Shown here: positions 33,506 to 42,523 of the stretch, one piece after another
Numbering within the stretch: the stretch's first letter is position 1
Layout: each line of letters starts with the position of its first letter
Assembly (NCBI GenBank): GCA_022821545.1
Contig: JAJEDJ010000027.1
Coordinates: 1-64,000, forward strand
Length of the DNA: 64,000 nucleotides
Source of the DNA: Caldilineaceae bacterium
Lineage (GTDB): Bacteria; Chloroflexota; Anaerolineae; Caldilineales; Caldilineaceae
Direction: 5' to 3'
Program-made: the position numbers and the translations under genes
The notes under the pieces: generated by a model
The model's database searches: none
What the model saw: only the letters and a program-made list of their open reading frames with translations
Told to the model about the DNA's origin: nothing

Positions 33506-34354
33506 CTACCCCTTCACTGCGCCCAGCGTAAGGCCCTTGATCAGGTTCTGCTGGACGAGCATCACCAGCAGCGTGGGGGGCAGGACCGCGACGGTGGCCG
33601 TGGCCATGATGTCGCCCCACTCCACATCCCGTTCTCCCAGGAAGCCGGACAGGAAGACCGGAAGCGTCGTCGTGTCGGGACCGCCCAGCAGCAGCGCAAA
33701 CAGGAACTCGTTCCAGGCGAGCAGCGCGGCGAAGACCGCGGTCGCGGCCAGCCCCGGCGCGATCAGCGGCAGGATCACGCGCCCAAGCGCTTGCAGCCGC
33801 GAGGCCCCGTCGATCCAGGCCGCCTCTTCCAGTTCGATCGGCACCTCTTCGAAGAAGCTCTTGAGCATCCACACAGTAAAAGGCAGGTTGAAAACGGTAA
33901 AGATCAGTATCAGGCCGATGTGCGTATTGCGCAGTTTGAGCATGTTAAACAGCAGATAGAGCGGTACGATGAAAACGATCGGGGGCATCATGCGGGCGAC
34001 GATGAGCGAGAAACTCAATGTCAGCGAACCTTTGAACCGGAAGCGGGCAAAGGCGTAGGCCGCCCACGCGCCCAGTACCAGCGAAAGGAAGACCGTCGTG
34101 CCCGTGATGATGAGGCTGTTCTGGATCACCTTCAGAAATTTAGGGTTGGTAAAGCTGCTGAGATAGAACTGGAGCGTAGGCCAGAAGACCCATTTGGGCG
34201 GAATCGCGAACGTGTCCACCCGCGTCTTGAAGGAGGAGGTCAACATCCAATAGATTGGGAAAAAATAGAAGATCCAGACGGCCGCCACGACGAAAAACAT
34301 GGCGACGTTCCGGATCCGCTTGAGGTTGTTTGTCCGCATCGTGGTCTGTCTCAT
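33506..34354 (-). CDS. carbohydrate ABC permease, MalG/UgpE type
   Basis: This 282-aa protein has six predicted membrane segments, starting with VAMFFVVAAVWIFYFFPIYW. The EAA coupling motif is EEAAWIDGASRLQALGRVIL near residue 190. It pairs with the upstream UgpA-type permease and a Tat-exported binding protein to form one importer of the CUT1 class. The ATPase is not encoded nearby, as is common when one shared MsmK-like ATPase serves many CUT1 importers. Confidence 0.92.
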   Translation of the reverse strand: MRQTTMRTNNLKRIRNVAMFFVVAAVWIFYFFPIYWMLTSSFKTRVDTFAIPPKWVFWPTLQFYLSSFTNPKFLKVIQNSLIITGTTVFLSLVLGAWAAYAFARFRFKGSLTLSFSLIVARMMPPIVFIVPLYLLFNMLKLRNTHIGLILIFTVFNLPFTVWMLKSFFEEVPIELEEAAWIDGASRLQALGRVILPLIAPGLAATAVFAALLAWNEFLFALLLGGPDTTTLPVFLSGFLGERDVEWGDIMATATVAVLPPTLLVMLVQQNLIKGLTLGAVKG

Positions 34355-34397
34355 GGAAAACGAAGCCCAGGCTGTGGGCGGTCAGCGTTTCTGCCGT

Positions 34398-35384
34398 CTA
34401 CTCCTGCGTGAGTTGGACTTCGGCCTGACGCACGACCAGCATGCGCAGATAGAAGATGCAGATGATAAGGGTAGCGATCATCAGCAGGATCGACGCCGCC
34501 GAGGTGAAGCCCAGCTTGAAATGGCGGAAGCCCCAGCGGTAGATGAACATGCTGATCACTTCGGTTGTGGTGCCCGGGCCGCCGGCCGTCAGCAGGAAGA
34601 TCAGGTCAAAGGTGCGCAGGGCATCGACCGTGCGGAAGAGCAGCGCCACGATGATGACCGGCGTGATGAAGGGCAGCGTGATCAGACGGAAGACCTGCCA
34701 GCCGCTGGCGCCGTCCACCTCCGCTGCCTCGATCGTCTCCACCGGCTGCGCCTGCAAGGCAGCCAGCAGCACGAGCACCATGAACGGGCTCGAGCGCCAT
34801 ACTTCGGTGGCGACGACGGCATACAGCGCCCAATCCGGATCGCCCAGAAAGATCGGCGGATTGGCGCCCACGGTTCGGATCAGGTGCGGAAAGACGCCGA
34901 ACTCGTCATCATAGATGATGCGCCAGATCAGCCCCGAAGCCAGCGGCGGCACCATCAGCGGGACGAGAAGCCCCACCCGCAGCCAAGTGCGCCCCCGGAA
35001 TTCCCGGTTGAGCAACAGCGCGAGGCTGAGGCCGATGATGAATTCCAACAGGACGCCCACCAGCGCGAAGCGAAGGGTCACACCGACCGACGTCCACATC
35101 TCACTCTCCAGCGCCAGCAGATCGAGATAGTTGTCCAGCCCCACCCACTTGAAGGGGACCGAACCGGTCAGGATCTTGTTGGAAGTGCTGAGTACGATCG
35201 CATAACCCAGCGGATAGACCAGCAGACCGAAAACGATCAGGAATGTGGGCGCGATCAGGAGATAGTGAAGAGGCAGACCCAACAGCCGGTTTCCCTTTTC
35301 CCCGCCGGCTGTGCGGATCTGCCCCTGCTGGCCTTGTGTAATACGTTCCTGCTCCAATGAGGCGTGCTGTTCGCCCGTTGTCAT
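34398..35384 (-). CDS. carbohydrate ABC permease, MalF/UgpA type
   Basis: This 328-aa membrane protein has a 45-residue cytoplasmic N-terminus followed by about six membrane segments. The coupling motif is EAAEVDGASGWQVFRLITLP near residue 230. It lies 28 bases after the binding-protein gene and 43 bases before the MalG-type partner. Together they form the membrane channel of a CUT1 importer. Confidence 0.92.
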   Translation of the reverse strand: MTTGEQHASLEQERITQGQQGQIRTAGGEKGNRLLGLPLHYLLIAPTFLIVFGLLVYPLGYAIVLSTSNKILTGSVPFKWVGLDNYLDLLALESEMWTSVGVTLRFALVGVLLEFIIGLSLALLLNREFRGRTWLRVGLLVPLMVPPLASGLIWRIIYDDEFGVFPHLIRTVGANPPIFLGDPDWALYAVVATEVWRSSPFMVLVLLAALQAQPVETIEAAEVDGASGWQVFRLITLPFITPVIIVALLFRTVDALRTFDLIFLLTAGGPGTTTEVISMFIYRWGFRHFKLGFTSAASILLMIATLIICIFYLRMLVVRQAEVQLTQE

Positions 35385-35412
35385 CGCAGCCCGTTTCCCT
35401 ACCGGTTATCGA

Positions 35413-36807
35413 CTAGCTGACATAGCCGCGCTCTTGGCGCAATTCCAGAATCTCGTCATTCATCAGCTGGGTCGCTTCTTCAGGCGTCTCTTCCCCGGTG
35501 ATGGCTGCGTTGATGTGCTTGACCATGATATCGAAGACCTCGTTGGTCTCCTCCGTACGCGGCCAGCTCAGGCCGATCGCCATGGCGTCGCCCATCGTCT
35601 TCAAGTAGGGGTTGATCGCCTGTACTTCGGGATCTTCAAACAGGTCTGTCAGGGTGATGGCGTAGCCCTCGCTCACGTACTGGCGCTGGATCTCGGGTGA
35701 GACCAGGTAGTGGCAGAGCAGATAGGCGGCGTCCTTGTTCCTGGAGTAGTTGGATACCGCGATGCCGTGGCCACCCAGCGGCGTGCCTCCGGGAGGCGCG
35801 GCAAAGCCCATCTGCCCGTACACCGGCGAGTCCTCGGCAATCAGTCCCGGCAGGATGCCCGGCCACTGGATCTCCATCGAGCAGGTGCCCTGTGTCACCG
35901 CTTCCGCGGCCTGCACAATGTCCCAGGAGATTGCGGCCGGCGGTGAGATCTCCGGCAGTTTTACCGCCATGATCTCCATCGCTTCGAACCCTTCGTCACT
36001 GTCAAACTGCGGCACGCCCGCGTCGTCGTAGAAGCCCTTATTTGCCAGCCCGAAGAAGATAGCGGCATAGGTACACATCGCCTGGATCTGGCGGCCGCCC
36101 ATAAGCGCGAAGCCGTACTGGTCGCCCTGCGTCAGCTCCATGCCGAACTCATGAACCTCGTCCCAGGTGACGGGCGGCGCATCCGGGTCCAGACCGGCCG
36201 CCTCGAAGTGGGTCTGGTTGTAGGGGAAGATCATGGCGTCGCCCAGCCACGGCAGGCCGTAGAGGCCGCCTTCCCACTTGGCGTAGACCTCCAACACGGC
36301 AGGCACAAAGGCGTCCAGGTCGATCGGGGGGAAGGCAGGGTTGTCCACATAGTCCTCCAGCCGCAGCAGGCCGTCCGTGGCGATAAACTGGCCGAACCAG
36401 GCGAAGTTCAGGTCTATAATGTCGTAGGTGCCGCTCTGCGAACCGAGGTCCAGGAAGGTCTTGTCGTAGACCTGGTCGTAGGGGTTGTTCTCCCATTCGG
36501 TTTCGATACCGGTCAGTTCGGTAAACCGAGCCGACGCCGTCTCATTCACGGCCCAGTGGCCGACGCCGCCGACCGGGACCCGCAGCAGCGTGCCCTCCCA
36601 CTGGCGGCCCACCTCTTCGTACGCGGCCTCAAAATCGTTGGCCGCAACCGATGCCTTCACGACGACAGGCGCCTCGGACCCCGCCGCTTCTTCAGCCGGC
36701 GCCGGCGGCGGCGCGCATGCAACCACGGCAGCTCCGGCCACTGTCAACGCGCCGGCGCGCAGGAATTCGCGTCGGCTGGATCTTCTTCCTTCTTCTGTCC
36801 TACCCAT
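35413..36807 (-). CDS. carbohydrate ABC substrate-binding protein (Tat/lipoprotein signal)
   Basis: The 464-aa precursor starts with a twin-arginine signal (SSRREFLRAGALTVAGAAVV) ending in a lipobox VVAC. It is therefore probably exported folded and lipid-anchored. The mature part is a family 1 extracellular solute-binding protein: FTELTGIETEWENNPYDQV, then YGLPWLGDAMIFPYNQ and a C-terminal ALSW-type helix set. GAGGAGAAACACA precedes the ATG. It is the first gene of a binding protein-permease-permease operon followed by a PhyH gene. The substrate is probably a sugar or polyol, not identifiable here. Confidence 0.9.
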   Translation of the reverse strand: MGRTEEGRRSSRREFLRAGALTVAGAAVVACAPPPAPAEEAAGSEAPVVVKASVAANDFEAAYEEVGRQWEGTLLRVPVGGVGHWAVNETASARFTELTGIETEWENNPYDQVYDKTFLDLGSQSGTYDIIDLNFAWFGQFIATDGLLRLEDYVDNPAFPPIDLDAFVPAVLEVYAKWEGGLYGLPWLGDAMIFPYNQTHFEAAGLDPDAPPVTWDEVHEFGMELTQGDQYGFALMGGRQIQAMCTYAAIFFGLANKGFYDDAGVPQFDSDEGFEAMEIMAVKLPEISPPAAISWDIVQAAEAVTQGTCSMEIQWPGILPGLIAEDSPVYGQMGFAAPPGGTPLGGHGIAVSNYSRNKDAAYLLCHYLVSPEIQRQYVSEGYAITLTDLFEDPEVQAINPYLKTMGDAMAIGLSWPRTEETNEVFDIMVKHINAAITGEETPEEATQLMNDEILELRQERGYVS

Positions 36808-36981
36808 TGTGTTTCTCCTCCTCTGTATGAATTCGTTCGGTCTCCTCGTTTACGGTCAAATCATTGCGAAATCGGATTTGGAAACACAGCCGTCTATCCA
36901 ATTCTCTATCCCGCCAGGCCAAGCCATGGCGAGACCGTCTGCCGTTGTCAGGGACCAGAAGCTGACGACCGGAAACTGACA

Positions 36982-37752
36982 TCAGACGCGCATTCGCAGC
37001 ACCGGCTGCTCGAACGACACCTCCAGGTATTTCATTTCGCGCAGTGACCTGGTACCGGGATTCATGAAGTGGATGGCGAAGGCCCGGCGCTGGCGGTCGG
37101 TTTCGTTGGGCGCGGTGTAGTGCAGGGTCTGGCAGTGGTGAAGCGTGACGCCGCCGGCCGGTAGGGGCACTACGACCGCTTTTGAATCGTCGACCTGGTC
37201 ACTCAGATCGAGCAGGGCGTTGTTGTCGGCCAGCCGTTCGTGTTCCTGCGAGCGGAAGTGTGTGCCCGGGAGAAACTGCATGGCGCCGTTGCGAACGTCG
37301 ACGTCGTCCAGTGTCAGCCAGCAGCTCACCAGGTTGGGCGGGCTGCATTTCCAGTAGGCATTGTCCTGGTGCCAAAGGGCGGGGGCACCGTGGCGGGCCG
37401 GTTTGAAAAGCGCCTGGTCGTGGAAAAGCTGGATGTTCGGCCCGATCAGGTCTTCGATCAAGTCCAGAATGCGGTCGTCGTAGAGCAGGCGGCGAAAGTG
37501 GATGTTGTATTCGCACATCTGCATGATCTGCAGCATCCTGGTATCGCCGATCGCATGGCTGCGAAACCTGGGATGACGACCGCTGTTGGCCAGTTCAAAC
37601 TCGTGATCATACTCCCGGCGCAGCAGTTCAATCTCGTCGTCCTCCAGGATCTTGCCGATGCCCAGATAACCCTCAGTCCAGAAGCGGTTGACCTGCTCTT
37701 CGGTCAGCGCCTTGCGTTGTGCCGGCTCGCTGTTTCCGTTTGCGGTTTGCAT
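36982..37752 (-). CDS. PhyH-type dioxygenase (tandem paralogue A)
   Basis: The start MQTANGNSE at 37752 follows GGAGG at seven bases. The 256-aa product has the iron site H-x-D in WHQDNAYW and the distal His in TLHHCQTLHYTAPN, and ends in VSFEQPVLRMRV. It is about 80 percent identical by eye to the next gene upstream, from which it lacks a short insert (LSIDDTDDLEAKNRAES region). The duplication sits between two ABC-importer operons. Both copies look intact, so they may hydroxylate related compounds. The substrate is unknown. Confidence 0.88.
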   Translation of the reverse strand: MQTANGNSEPAQRKALTEEQVNRFWTEGYLGIGKILEDDEIELLRREYDHEFELANSGRHPRFRSHAIGDTRMLQIMQMCEYNIHFRRLLYDDRILDLIEDLIGPNIQLFHDQALFKPARHGAPALWHQDNAYWKCSPPNLVSCWLTLDDVDVRNGAMQFLPGTHFRSQEHERLADNNALLDLSDQVDDSKAVVVPLPAGGVTLHHCQTLHYTAPNETDRQRRAFAIHFMNPGTRSLREMKYLEVSFEQPVLRMRV

Positions 37753-37873
37753 TGCCGATCCTCCAGAAATCAATTCTACCCGGCTGCTGCAACAGGCAGC
37801 CAAGAACCGCTGTTATGCGTTCCCGGCTTCTACTGCCCAAGATCCGGTCGCATGCTGCTATCAAGAACCGACC

Positions 37874-38677
37874 TCAGACGCGCATCCGCAGCATGGGGCG
37901 TTCGAACGATACCTCCAGATACTGCATCTCGTGCAGCGACTTGGTGCCGGGATTCATGAAGTGAATGGCAAAGGCGCGGCGCTGGCGGTCGGTGACGTTG
38001 GGCGCGGTGTAGTGCAGGGTCTGGCAGTGGTGGAGCGTCACCCCGCCGGCCGGCAGCGGGACCACGACGGCCTTGGATTGCTCGACCTTGTCGCCCATGT
38101 CCAGCAAAACGCTCTCGTCCTGCGCCCGCTCGTGTTCCTCGGAGCGGAAATGCGTGCCCGGGAGAAACTGCATCGCGCCGTTGGTGACGTCCACGTCGTC
38201 CAGCGTAAGCCAGCAGCTCACCAGGTTGGGCGGGCTGCATTTCCAGTAGGCGTTGTCCTGGTGCCAGTGGACGGGGCCGCCGTGGTGGGCCGGTTTGAAC
38301 AGCGCCTGGTCGTGGAAAAGCTGGATGTTCGGACCGATCAGGTCTTCGACCATGTCGAGGATGCGGTCGTCGTAGAGCAGCTGGCGAAAGTGGATGTTGT
38401 ATTCGCACATCTGCATGATCTGGAGCATCTGCGATTCGGCCCGGTTCTTGGCCTCCAGGTCGTCGGTGTCGTCGATCGACAGGTTGCGGAACCTGGGATT
38501 GCGGCCGCTGCGCGCCCGTTCAAATTCATGATCATACTCCCGGCGCAACAGGTCGATCTCGTCATCCTCGAGAATCTTGCCGATCGTCAGATAGCCGTCG
38601 ATCCAGAAGCGGTTGATCTGTTCTTCGGTCAGCGCCTTGCGGTCGGTCGGCGTCTCGTTACCGTTTGCACTCTGCAT
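37874..38677 (-). CDS. PhyH-type dioxygenase (tandem paralogue B)
   Basis: This 267-aa paralogue of the next downstream gene starts at MQSANGNET with GGAG twelve bases upstream. It keeps the iron ligands in WHQDNAYW and TLHHCQTLHYTAPN, and carries a 14-residue acidic insert (around residues 80-95) that the other copy lacks. It follows the MalG-type permease of the next importer by about 90 bases in the same direction, suggesting it belongs to that operon. A fairly recent tandem duplication is the simplest explanation. Confidence 0.88.
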   Translation of the reverse strand: MQSANGNETPTDRKALTEEQINRFWIDGYLTIGKILEDDEIDLLRREYDHEFERARSGRNPRFRNLSIDDTDDLEAKNRAESQMLQIMQMCEYNIHFRQLLYDDRILDMVEDLIGPNIQLFHDQALFKPAHHGGPVHWHQDNAYWKCSPPNLVSCWLTLDDVDVTNGAMQFLPGTHFRSEEHERAQDESVLLDMGDKVEQSKAVVVPLPAGGVTLHHCQTLHYTAPNVTDRQRRAFAIHFMNPGTKSLHEMQYLEVSFERPMLRMRV

Positions 38678-38770
38678 TGTCTGAACTCCGGGGATCTTTT
38701 TTGTCGGATGTCGGTATTGGTTGTTTCGCTGCCGCCGGCGACGCTCGGAAATCGGGCGGCAGGCGCCGAC

Positions 38771-39625
38771 CTAGCGGCCGGCCAGGCCGGAGAGGGCGAC
38801 GCCGGAGACGAAATACTTGTTGGCGGCAAAGAAGACGACCAGGACGGGGACAAGCATCACAGTGGCGACGGCCATGATGAGGCGGAACTCGGTGAACTGT
38901 TCGTCGCCGAAGTAGCGCAGCCCCAGCGCCAAAGTGCGGCTTTCTTCGCTGTTGGTGAAGATCAACGGCCCCATGAAATCGTTCCAATGTTGAATGAAAG
39001 AGAAGACGCCCACCGCCGCGATCGCCGGTTTGGTCAGCGGCATCGTAATCATCAGAAAGATGCGCAGCCGCGATGCGCCGTCGACGACGGCCGCCTCCTC
39101 CATCTCGACCGGCAGCGTCATAATGAACTGGCGCACAAGAAAGATATAGAAAGCCCCGCCGCCGAACCAGAACGGCAGAAAGAGCGGCCACAGCGAATCG
39201 AGCAGGCTCAGATATTTGAAGAGCAGGAAGCGCGGGATCAGCGTGACTGCCCACGGTAGCATCATCGTCGAGAGCGTAAGCGCGAACCAGACGTTGCGGC
39301 CATAAAAGGGGATGCGGGCAAAGGCGTAGGCCGCCATCGACGCGGTGAGGAGCGTGCCCAGCGTGGCCAGGAAGGTAACCAGAATGCTGTTGAAGGTGAA
39401 GAGCCAGAAGGGCGCGCGATTCCAGGCAACTCCATAGTTTTCGGGATGGAATGAGGAGGGGATCCACTCGGGCGGGTAGGTGAACTCGGCGCCGGCAGGC
39501 CGCAGCGAGGTCAGAACCAGCCAGTAGAGGGGCATCAGCGAGATGACGCCCCCCAGCGCCAGCAGGATGTAGGCCATTAATTTGCCCGATATCGTCCCGA
39601 TATACTTTTCTTCTCTATCTACCAC
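38771..39625 (-). CDS. carbohydrate ABC permease, MalG type
   Basis: This 284-aa six-segment membrane protein starts from GTG at 39625 after GGAGAAATGCA. The coupling motif is EAAVVDGASRLRIFLMITMP near residue 190. It works with the permease at 39703 and the binding protein at 40760 as the second CUT1 importer of the window. No ATPase is adjacent. Confidence 0.92.
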   Translation of the reverse strand: MVDREEKYIGTISGKLMAYILLALGGVISLMPLYWLVLTSLRPAGAEFTYPPEWIPSSFHPENYGVAWNRAPFWLFTFNSILVTFLATLGTLLTASMAAYAFARIPFYGRNVWFALTLSTMMLPWAVTLIPRFLLFKYLSLLDSLWPLFLPFWFGGGAFYIFLVRQFIMTLPVEMEEAAVVDGASRLRIFLMITMPLTKPAIAAVGVFSFIQHWNDFMGPLIFTNSEESRTLALGLRYFGDEQFTEFRLIMAVATVMLVPVLVVFFAANKYFVSGVALSGLAGR

Positions 39626-39702
39626 TGCATTTCTCCAAAGAAACAGTCGATGAACTGTGGCTCGTGATCACAGCTGCTCACTGGCCACCGGCCACTGGAG
39701 TA

Positions 39703-40653
39703 CTAGCTGGGCGGGCCGCCGCTCTCATAGTAGACCCAATTGCGGGCGAAATAGAACTGGATGCCGGTGATCACCAGGATAATCATGAAAAGGATCCAAG
39801 CCAGCCCGGAAGCATAGCCCATCGAGAAACTTTCGAACCCTTTGCGATAGATGTAGAGCACGTAGAAGAGCGATGAGTTGATCGGTCCGCCTCTGGTGGC
39901 GATGAAGGCGACGGTGAATGTCTGAAAAAGGTTGATAATGCCGATAATGAGGTTGAGAAAGATGACCGGGCTGATCAGCGGGACCGTGATTCTGAGAAAA
40001 CGGCGGAAGTTGGTGGCGCCGTCAATCGACGCGGCCTCCAACAGCTCTTCGGACACGCCCTGCAGGGCGGCCAGAAAGATGACCATCTGCTGCCCCACCG
40101 ACCACAGGCTCATCAGAATCAGCGCCGGCTTGACGATCTGGGGATCCCAGAGCCAGTTGACCGGCGAGATTCCGATCAGGCGCAACAGCGAGTTGATCAG
40201 GCCGAAGTCGAAGTTGAAGATCCAGACCCACAGGAAGACGTTGGCGACCGCCGGCGTAACCGTCGGGATGTAGTAGACGGTGCGAAAGACGTTGACGTAG
40301 CGCACCTTCATGTTGAGGAGAACGGCCAGGCAGAGCGCGACGAGAAGCTGGGCGGGCACGCCCAGAAAGGCGTAATACGAGGTATTGTAGAGCGCGGTGT
40401 AGAAGAGATCGTCCTGGAAGATCTTGTCGTAGTTTTCGAAACCGACCCACTTGATCGCGCCGAAACCGGAGTATTTTGTCAGCGACAGGTAGCCGGAGGC
40501 CAGCATGGGCCCGACGGTAAAGGCCAGGAAGCCGATGATCCAGGGCGCCATGAACAGATAGCCGGCGACATTGTCGGCTTTGACTTTGCGCGACCATCTC
40601 GGTTTTTTGCCTGGTACAGGGCTGCTTACCCCCAGAGGCACGGCGTCTGCCAT
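39703..40653 (-). CDS. carbohydrate ABC permease, MalF type
   Basis: The start MADAVPLGV at 40653 follows GGGGAG at five bases; a longer in-frame ATG lies 54 bases upstream. The 316-aa protein has a short cytoplasmic N-terminus, about six membrane segments (first one AGYLFMAPWIIGFLAFTVGP) and the coupling motif EAASIDGATNFRRFLRITVP. It is the channel partner of the MalG-type protein downstream. Confidence 0.92.
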   Translation of the reverse strand: MADAVPLGVSSPVPGKKPRWSRKVKADNVAGYLFMAPWIIGFLAFTVGPMLASGYLSLTKYSGFGAIKWVGFENYDKIFQDDLFYTALYNTSYYAFLGVPAQLLVALCLAVLLNMKVRYVNVFRTVYYIPTVTPAVANVFLWVWIFNFDFGLINSLLRLIGISPVNWLWDPQIVKPALILMSLWSVGQQMVIFLAALQGVSEELLEAASIDGATNFRRFLRITVPLISPVIFLNLIIGIINLFQTFTVAFIATRGGPINSSLFYVLYIYRKGFESFSMGYASGLAWILFMIILVITGIQFYFARNWVYYESGGPPS

Positions 40654-40712
40654 GGGCCACTCCCCGCTTTGAAGGAGAGATAGCGGCCAGCGGCTCTTAC
40701 AAGCCACTGACC

Positions 40713-40747
40713 ACTATCTACTATCTACTATCTACTATCCACTATCC
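40713..40747 (-). repeat. five tandem 7-bp repeats between binding-protein and permease genes
   Basis: ACTATC(T/C) repeats five times without interruption, with further similar words on each side. It lies in the 106-base gap between two genes of one importer operon, where it could affect message processing. Repeat number may vary by slippage. Confidence 0.85.
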
Positions 40748-40759
40748 ACTGTTCACCAC

Positions 40760-42145
40760 TTACAGTCCGGCTTCCTGAATCTCTACTTCCACTTCGGCGA
40801 TGATGGCGTCGACTTCGGCGGCGACGGCGTCCATCGCCTCCTGGGCCGTGGCCTCACCGAGAATGATGCGATCCTTGGCCGCCTGGATCAGGTTGTCCAT
40901 CTCCTGCTGGCGCGGCAGGTGGGAGAAGGCGCGGATGTTGTTGAAGGAGTCTTCCCACATTTCCGCGGTCTCCAGGTTCGGTTCGAGGCTGCCCAGCCAG
41001 GCTTCGCTTTCGGCGTGGCGCTTGACCATCGGCGAAGTCCAGCGCTCGCGGATGATGCGGAACTGGGCATCGTCGGAGATCAGGTACTGGCACATCGCCC
41101 AGGACTCGTCGACGTGATCGGTCTGAAGGTAGATGCCGTGGGAGTTGGTGGCGTTGCGCACTTCGCGATTGCCGTTCCAGAGCGTGTTGAGCGGCACCAG
41201 CTGCATTTCCGACATGACGTCTTCGGGGATGAACTGGGCCTGGCCGCCGAGGACAAACTGCGCGCCCGGCCACTGCATGCACAGACGGCGCTGTCCCATC
41301 ATGGCGACCCAGCCGCCGGGGATGTTGCTCTCGGCGGGGGTGGGCGCCCAGCCTCTGGCCACGGCACCGGTCATGTACTCCCAGGCTTCGATCGCCTCGG
41401 GGCTGTTGAAGGCAGACGCGGTCTCGTCCGCATTCCAGACGGTGGCGTCGTTGCCCCAGATCCAGACGCACTGCATGCGGATGGTGCCGCCGCCGGGCAG
41501 GGCGCAGCCGTAAACGCGATCTTCGCCCTCGCCGCCGCTGACGGCGTCCATGGTGTTATCGAAGGCTTCGATGTCCCACTTGCCTTCCGCCCACAGCTCG
41601 GCGGGGTCGTCCATGCCGGCCTCGCCGACCATGCTGCGGTTGTAGAGCATGATTGTCGGGTTGTCGGAGCGGGGAATGGCCCAGCGCTTTCCGCGCCAGA
41701 CGTTGTAGTCCCAGGCCTTGGTCATCTCGTCATCGCTGACGCCGAGCGTGGGCATCAGCTCATCGAGCGGCATCAGTGCGCCGCGCATCGCCATCGTGGC
41801 GTTGTGCATGGGATGGACGTCCAGCAGGTCGCCGACGGTGCCGCCGGCCAGCCCGGTGAGCACCTTGGGCTCGTAGTCGCGGTGCGGGATGATGAGCGAG
41901 GATACGGTTACGCCGGGGTTGATCTCCTCGTACTCGGCCATCAGCGTGTCCCACAGCCCTTCAGAGCGGGCCATGGGCTGGTTCACCCAGAACTCGATGG
42001 TGACCTCTTCCATTGCCGCTCCGCCCCCGCCATCGCTTTCCGCGGACGGCGCGGCGGCCGGTGCGCAGGCGGCGATCAGGGCGCCGACGGATGTTGCGGT
42101 TGCCACGTGCATGAAGTCACGTCGGCTCATTGCGCGTTTTGTCAT
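40760..42145 (-). CDS. carbohydrate ABC substrate-binding protein (Tat/lipoprotein signal)
   Basis: The start MTKRAMSRRDF at 42145 follows AAAGGAG; the open frame runs 58 meaningless codons further upstream. The 461-aa precursor has a twin-arginine signal (SRRDFMHVATATSVGALIAA) and lipobox AAC, and a family 1 solute-binding fold. Recognisable parts include VTIEFWVNQPMARSEGLWD and GGWVAMMGQRRLCMQWPGA. It heads the second CUT1 importer operon, with a promoter and dyad in its 5' region. The substrate is probably an oligosaccharide or polyol. Confidence 0.9.
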   Translation of the reverse strand: MTKRAMSRRDFMHVATATSVGALIAACAPAAAPSAESDGGGGAAMEEVTIEFWVNQPMARSEGLWDTLMAEYEEINPGVTVSSLIIPHRDYEPKVLTGLAGGTVGDLLDVHPMHNATMAMRGALMPLDELMPTLGVSDDEMTKAWDYNVWRGKRWAIPRSDNPTIMLYNRSMVGEAGMDDPAELWAEGKWDIEAFDNTMDAVSGGEGEDRVYGCALPGGGTIRMQCVWIWGNDATVWNADETASAFNSPEAIEAWEYMTGAVARGWAPTPAESNIPGGWVAMMGQRRLCMQWPGAQFVLGGQAQFIPEDVMSEMQLVPLNTLWNGNREVRNATNSHGIYLQTDHVDESWAMCQYLISDDAQFRIIRERWTSPMVKRHAESEAWLGSLEPNLETAEMWEDSFNNIRAFSHLPRQQEMDNLIQAAKDRIILGEATAQEAMDAVAAEVDAIIAEVEVEIQEAGL

Positions 42146-42225
42146 TTTGTGTCGCTCCTTTGAATGGTGATGTAAAGACCTAAAATGGACGATCACAGGC
42201 AGACTGCTCGAAGAACGTTTGTAGC

Positions 42226-42243
42226 GCAACCAGTGGCGGTTGC
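42226..42243. promoter_or_regulatory. dyad in the leader of the second importer operon
   Basis: GCAACC and GGTTGC form a perfect 6-bp dyad with six bases between, downstream of the predicted start of transcription. It could be a LacI-type operator. Confidence 0.35.
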
Positions 42244-42290
42244 AGGTGGGTATAAGGACCTGCGTGAAACAAGATGGGGCACTGCGGGAG

Positions 42291-42319
42291 AAGATAACAC
42301 GGGTTCGGGATGGTGTCAA
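42291..42319 (-). promoter_or_regulatory. promoter of the second importer operon
   Basis: On the minus strand TTGACA (42319-42314) and TATCTT (42296-42291) are 17 bases apart, leaving a leader of about 140 bases before the binding-protein ATG. The -35 box forms part of an inverted repeat GGTGTCA...TGACACC (42312-42318 and 42343-42349). Confidence 0.6.
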
Positions 42320-42411
42320 TCAGTTTTTGGGGCTGGGTGGTCTGACACCCCGGTCCGCGTAGGCGTCTTCCGAACCTCTAAATCCGACGCAAATCTACAG
42401 TAGGTCTCCTC

Positions 42412-42451
42412 TTGACATAATGGAACATGTGTGCTAATGTATGCAATACAT
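42412..42451 (+). promoter_or_regulatory. promoter with overlapping dyad for the membrane-protein pair
   Basis: TTGACA (42412-42417) and TAATGT (42435-42440) are 17 bases apart. A perfect dyad ATGTAT-GCA-ATACAT (42437-42451) overlaps the -10 box and start site, a position that allows repression. Confidence 0.65.
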
Positions 42452-42523
42452 GACCTCGCGGCCCGGCAACGACCGGAAACCAGCGCAGGCAATAGTGCTC
42501 GACCCAATAGCAAGGAGCGAACC

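Noticed and set aside
32574-33872. N-terminal extension of the PhyH gene to 33872
   Set aside because: The extra 139 codons overlap the permease gene antisense and are Arg/Gly-rich noise; the PhyH fold starts after 33455.
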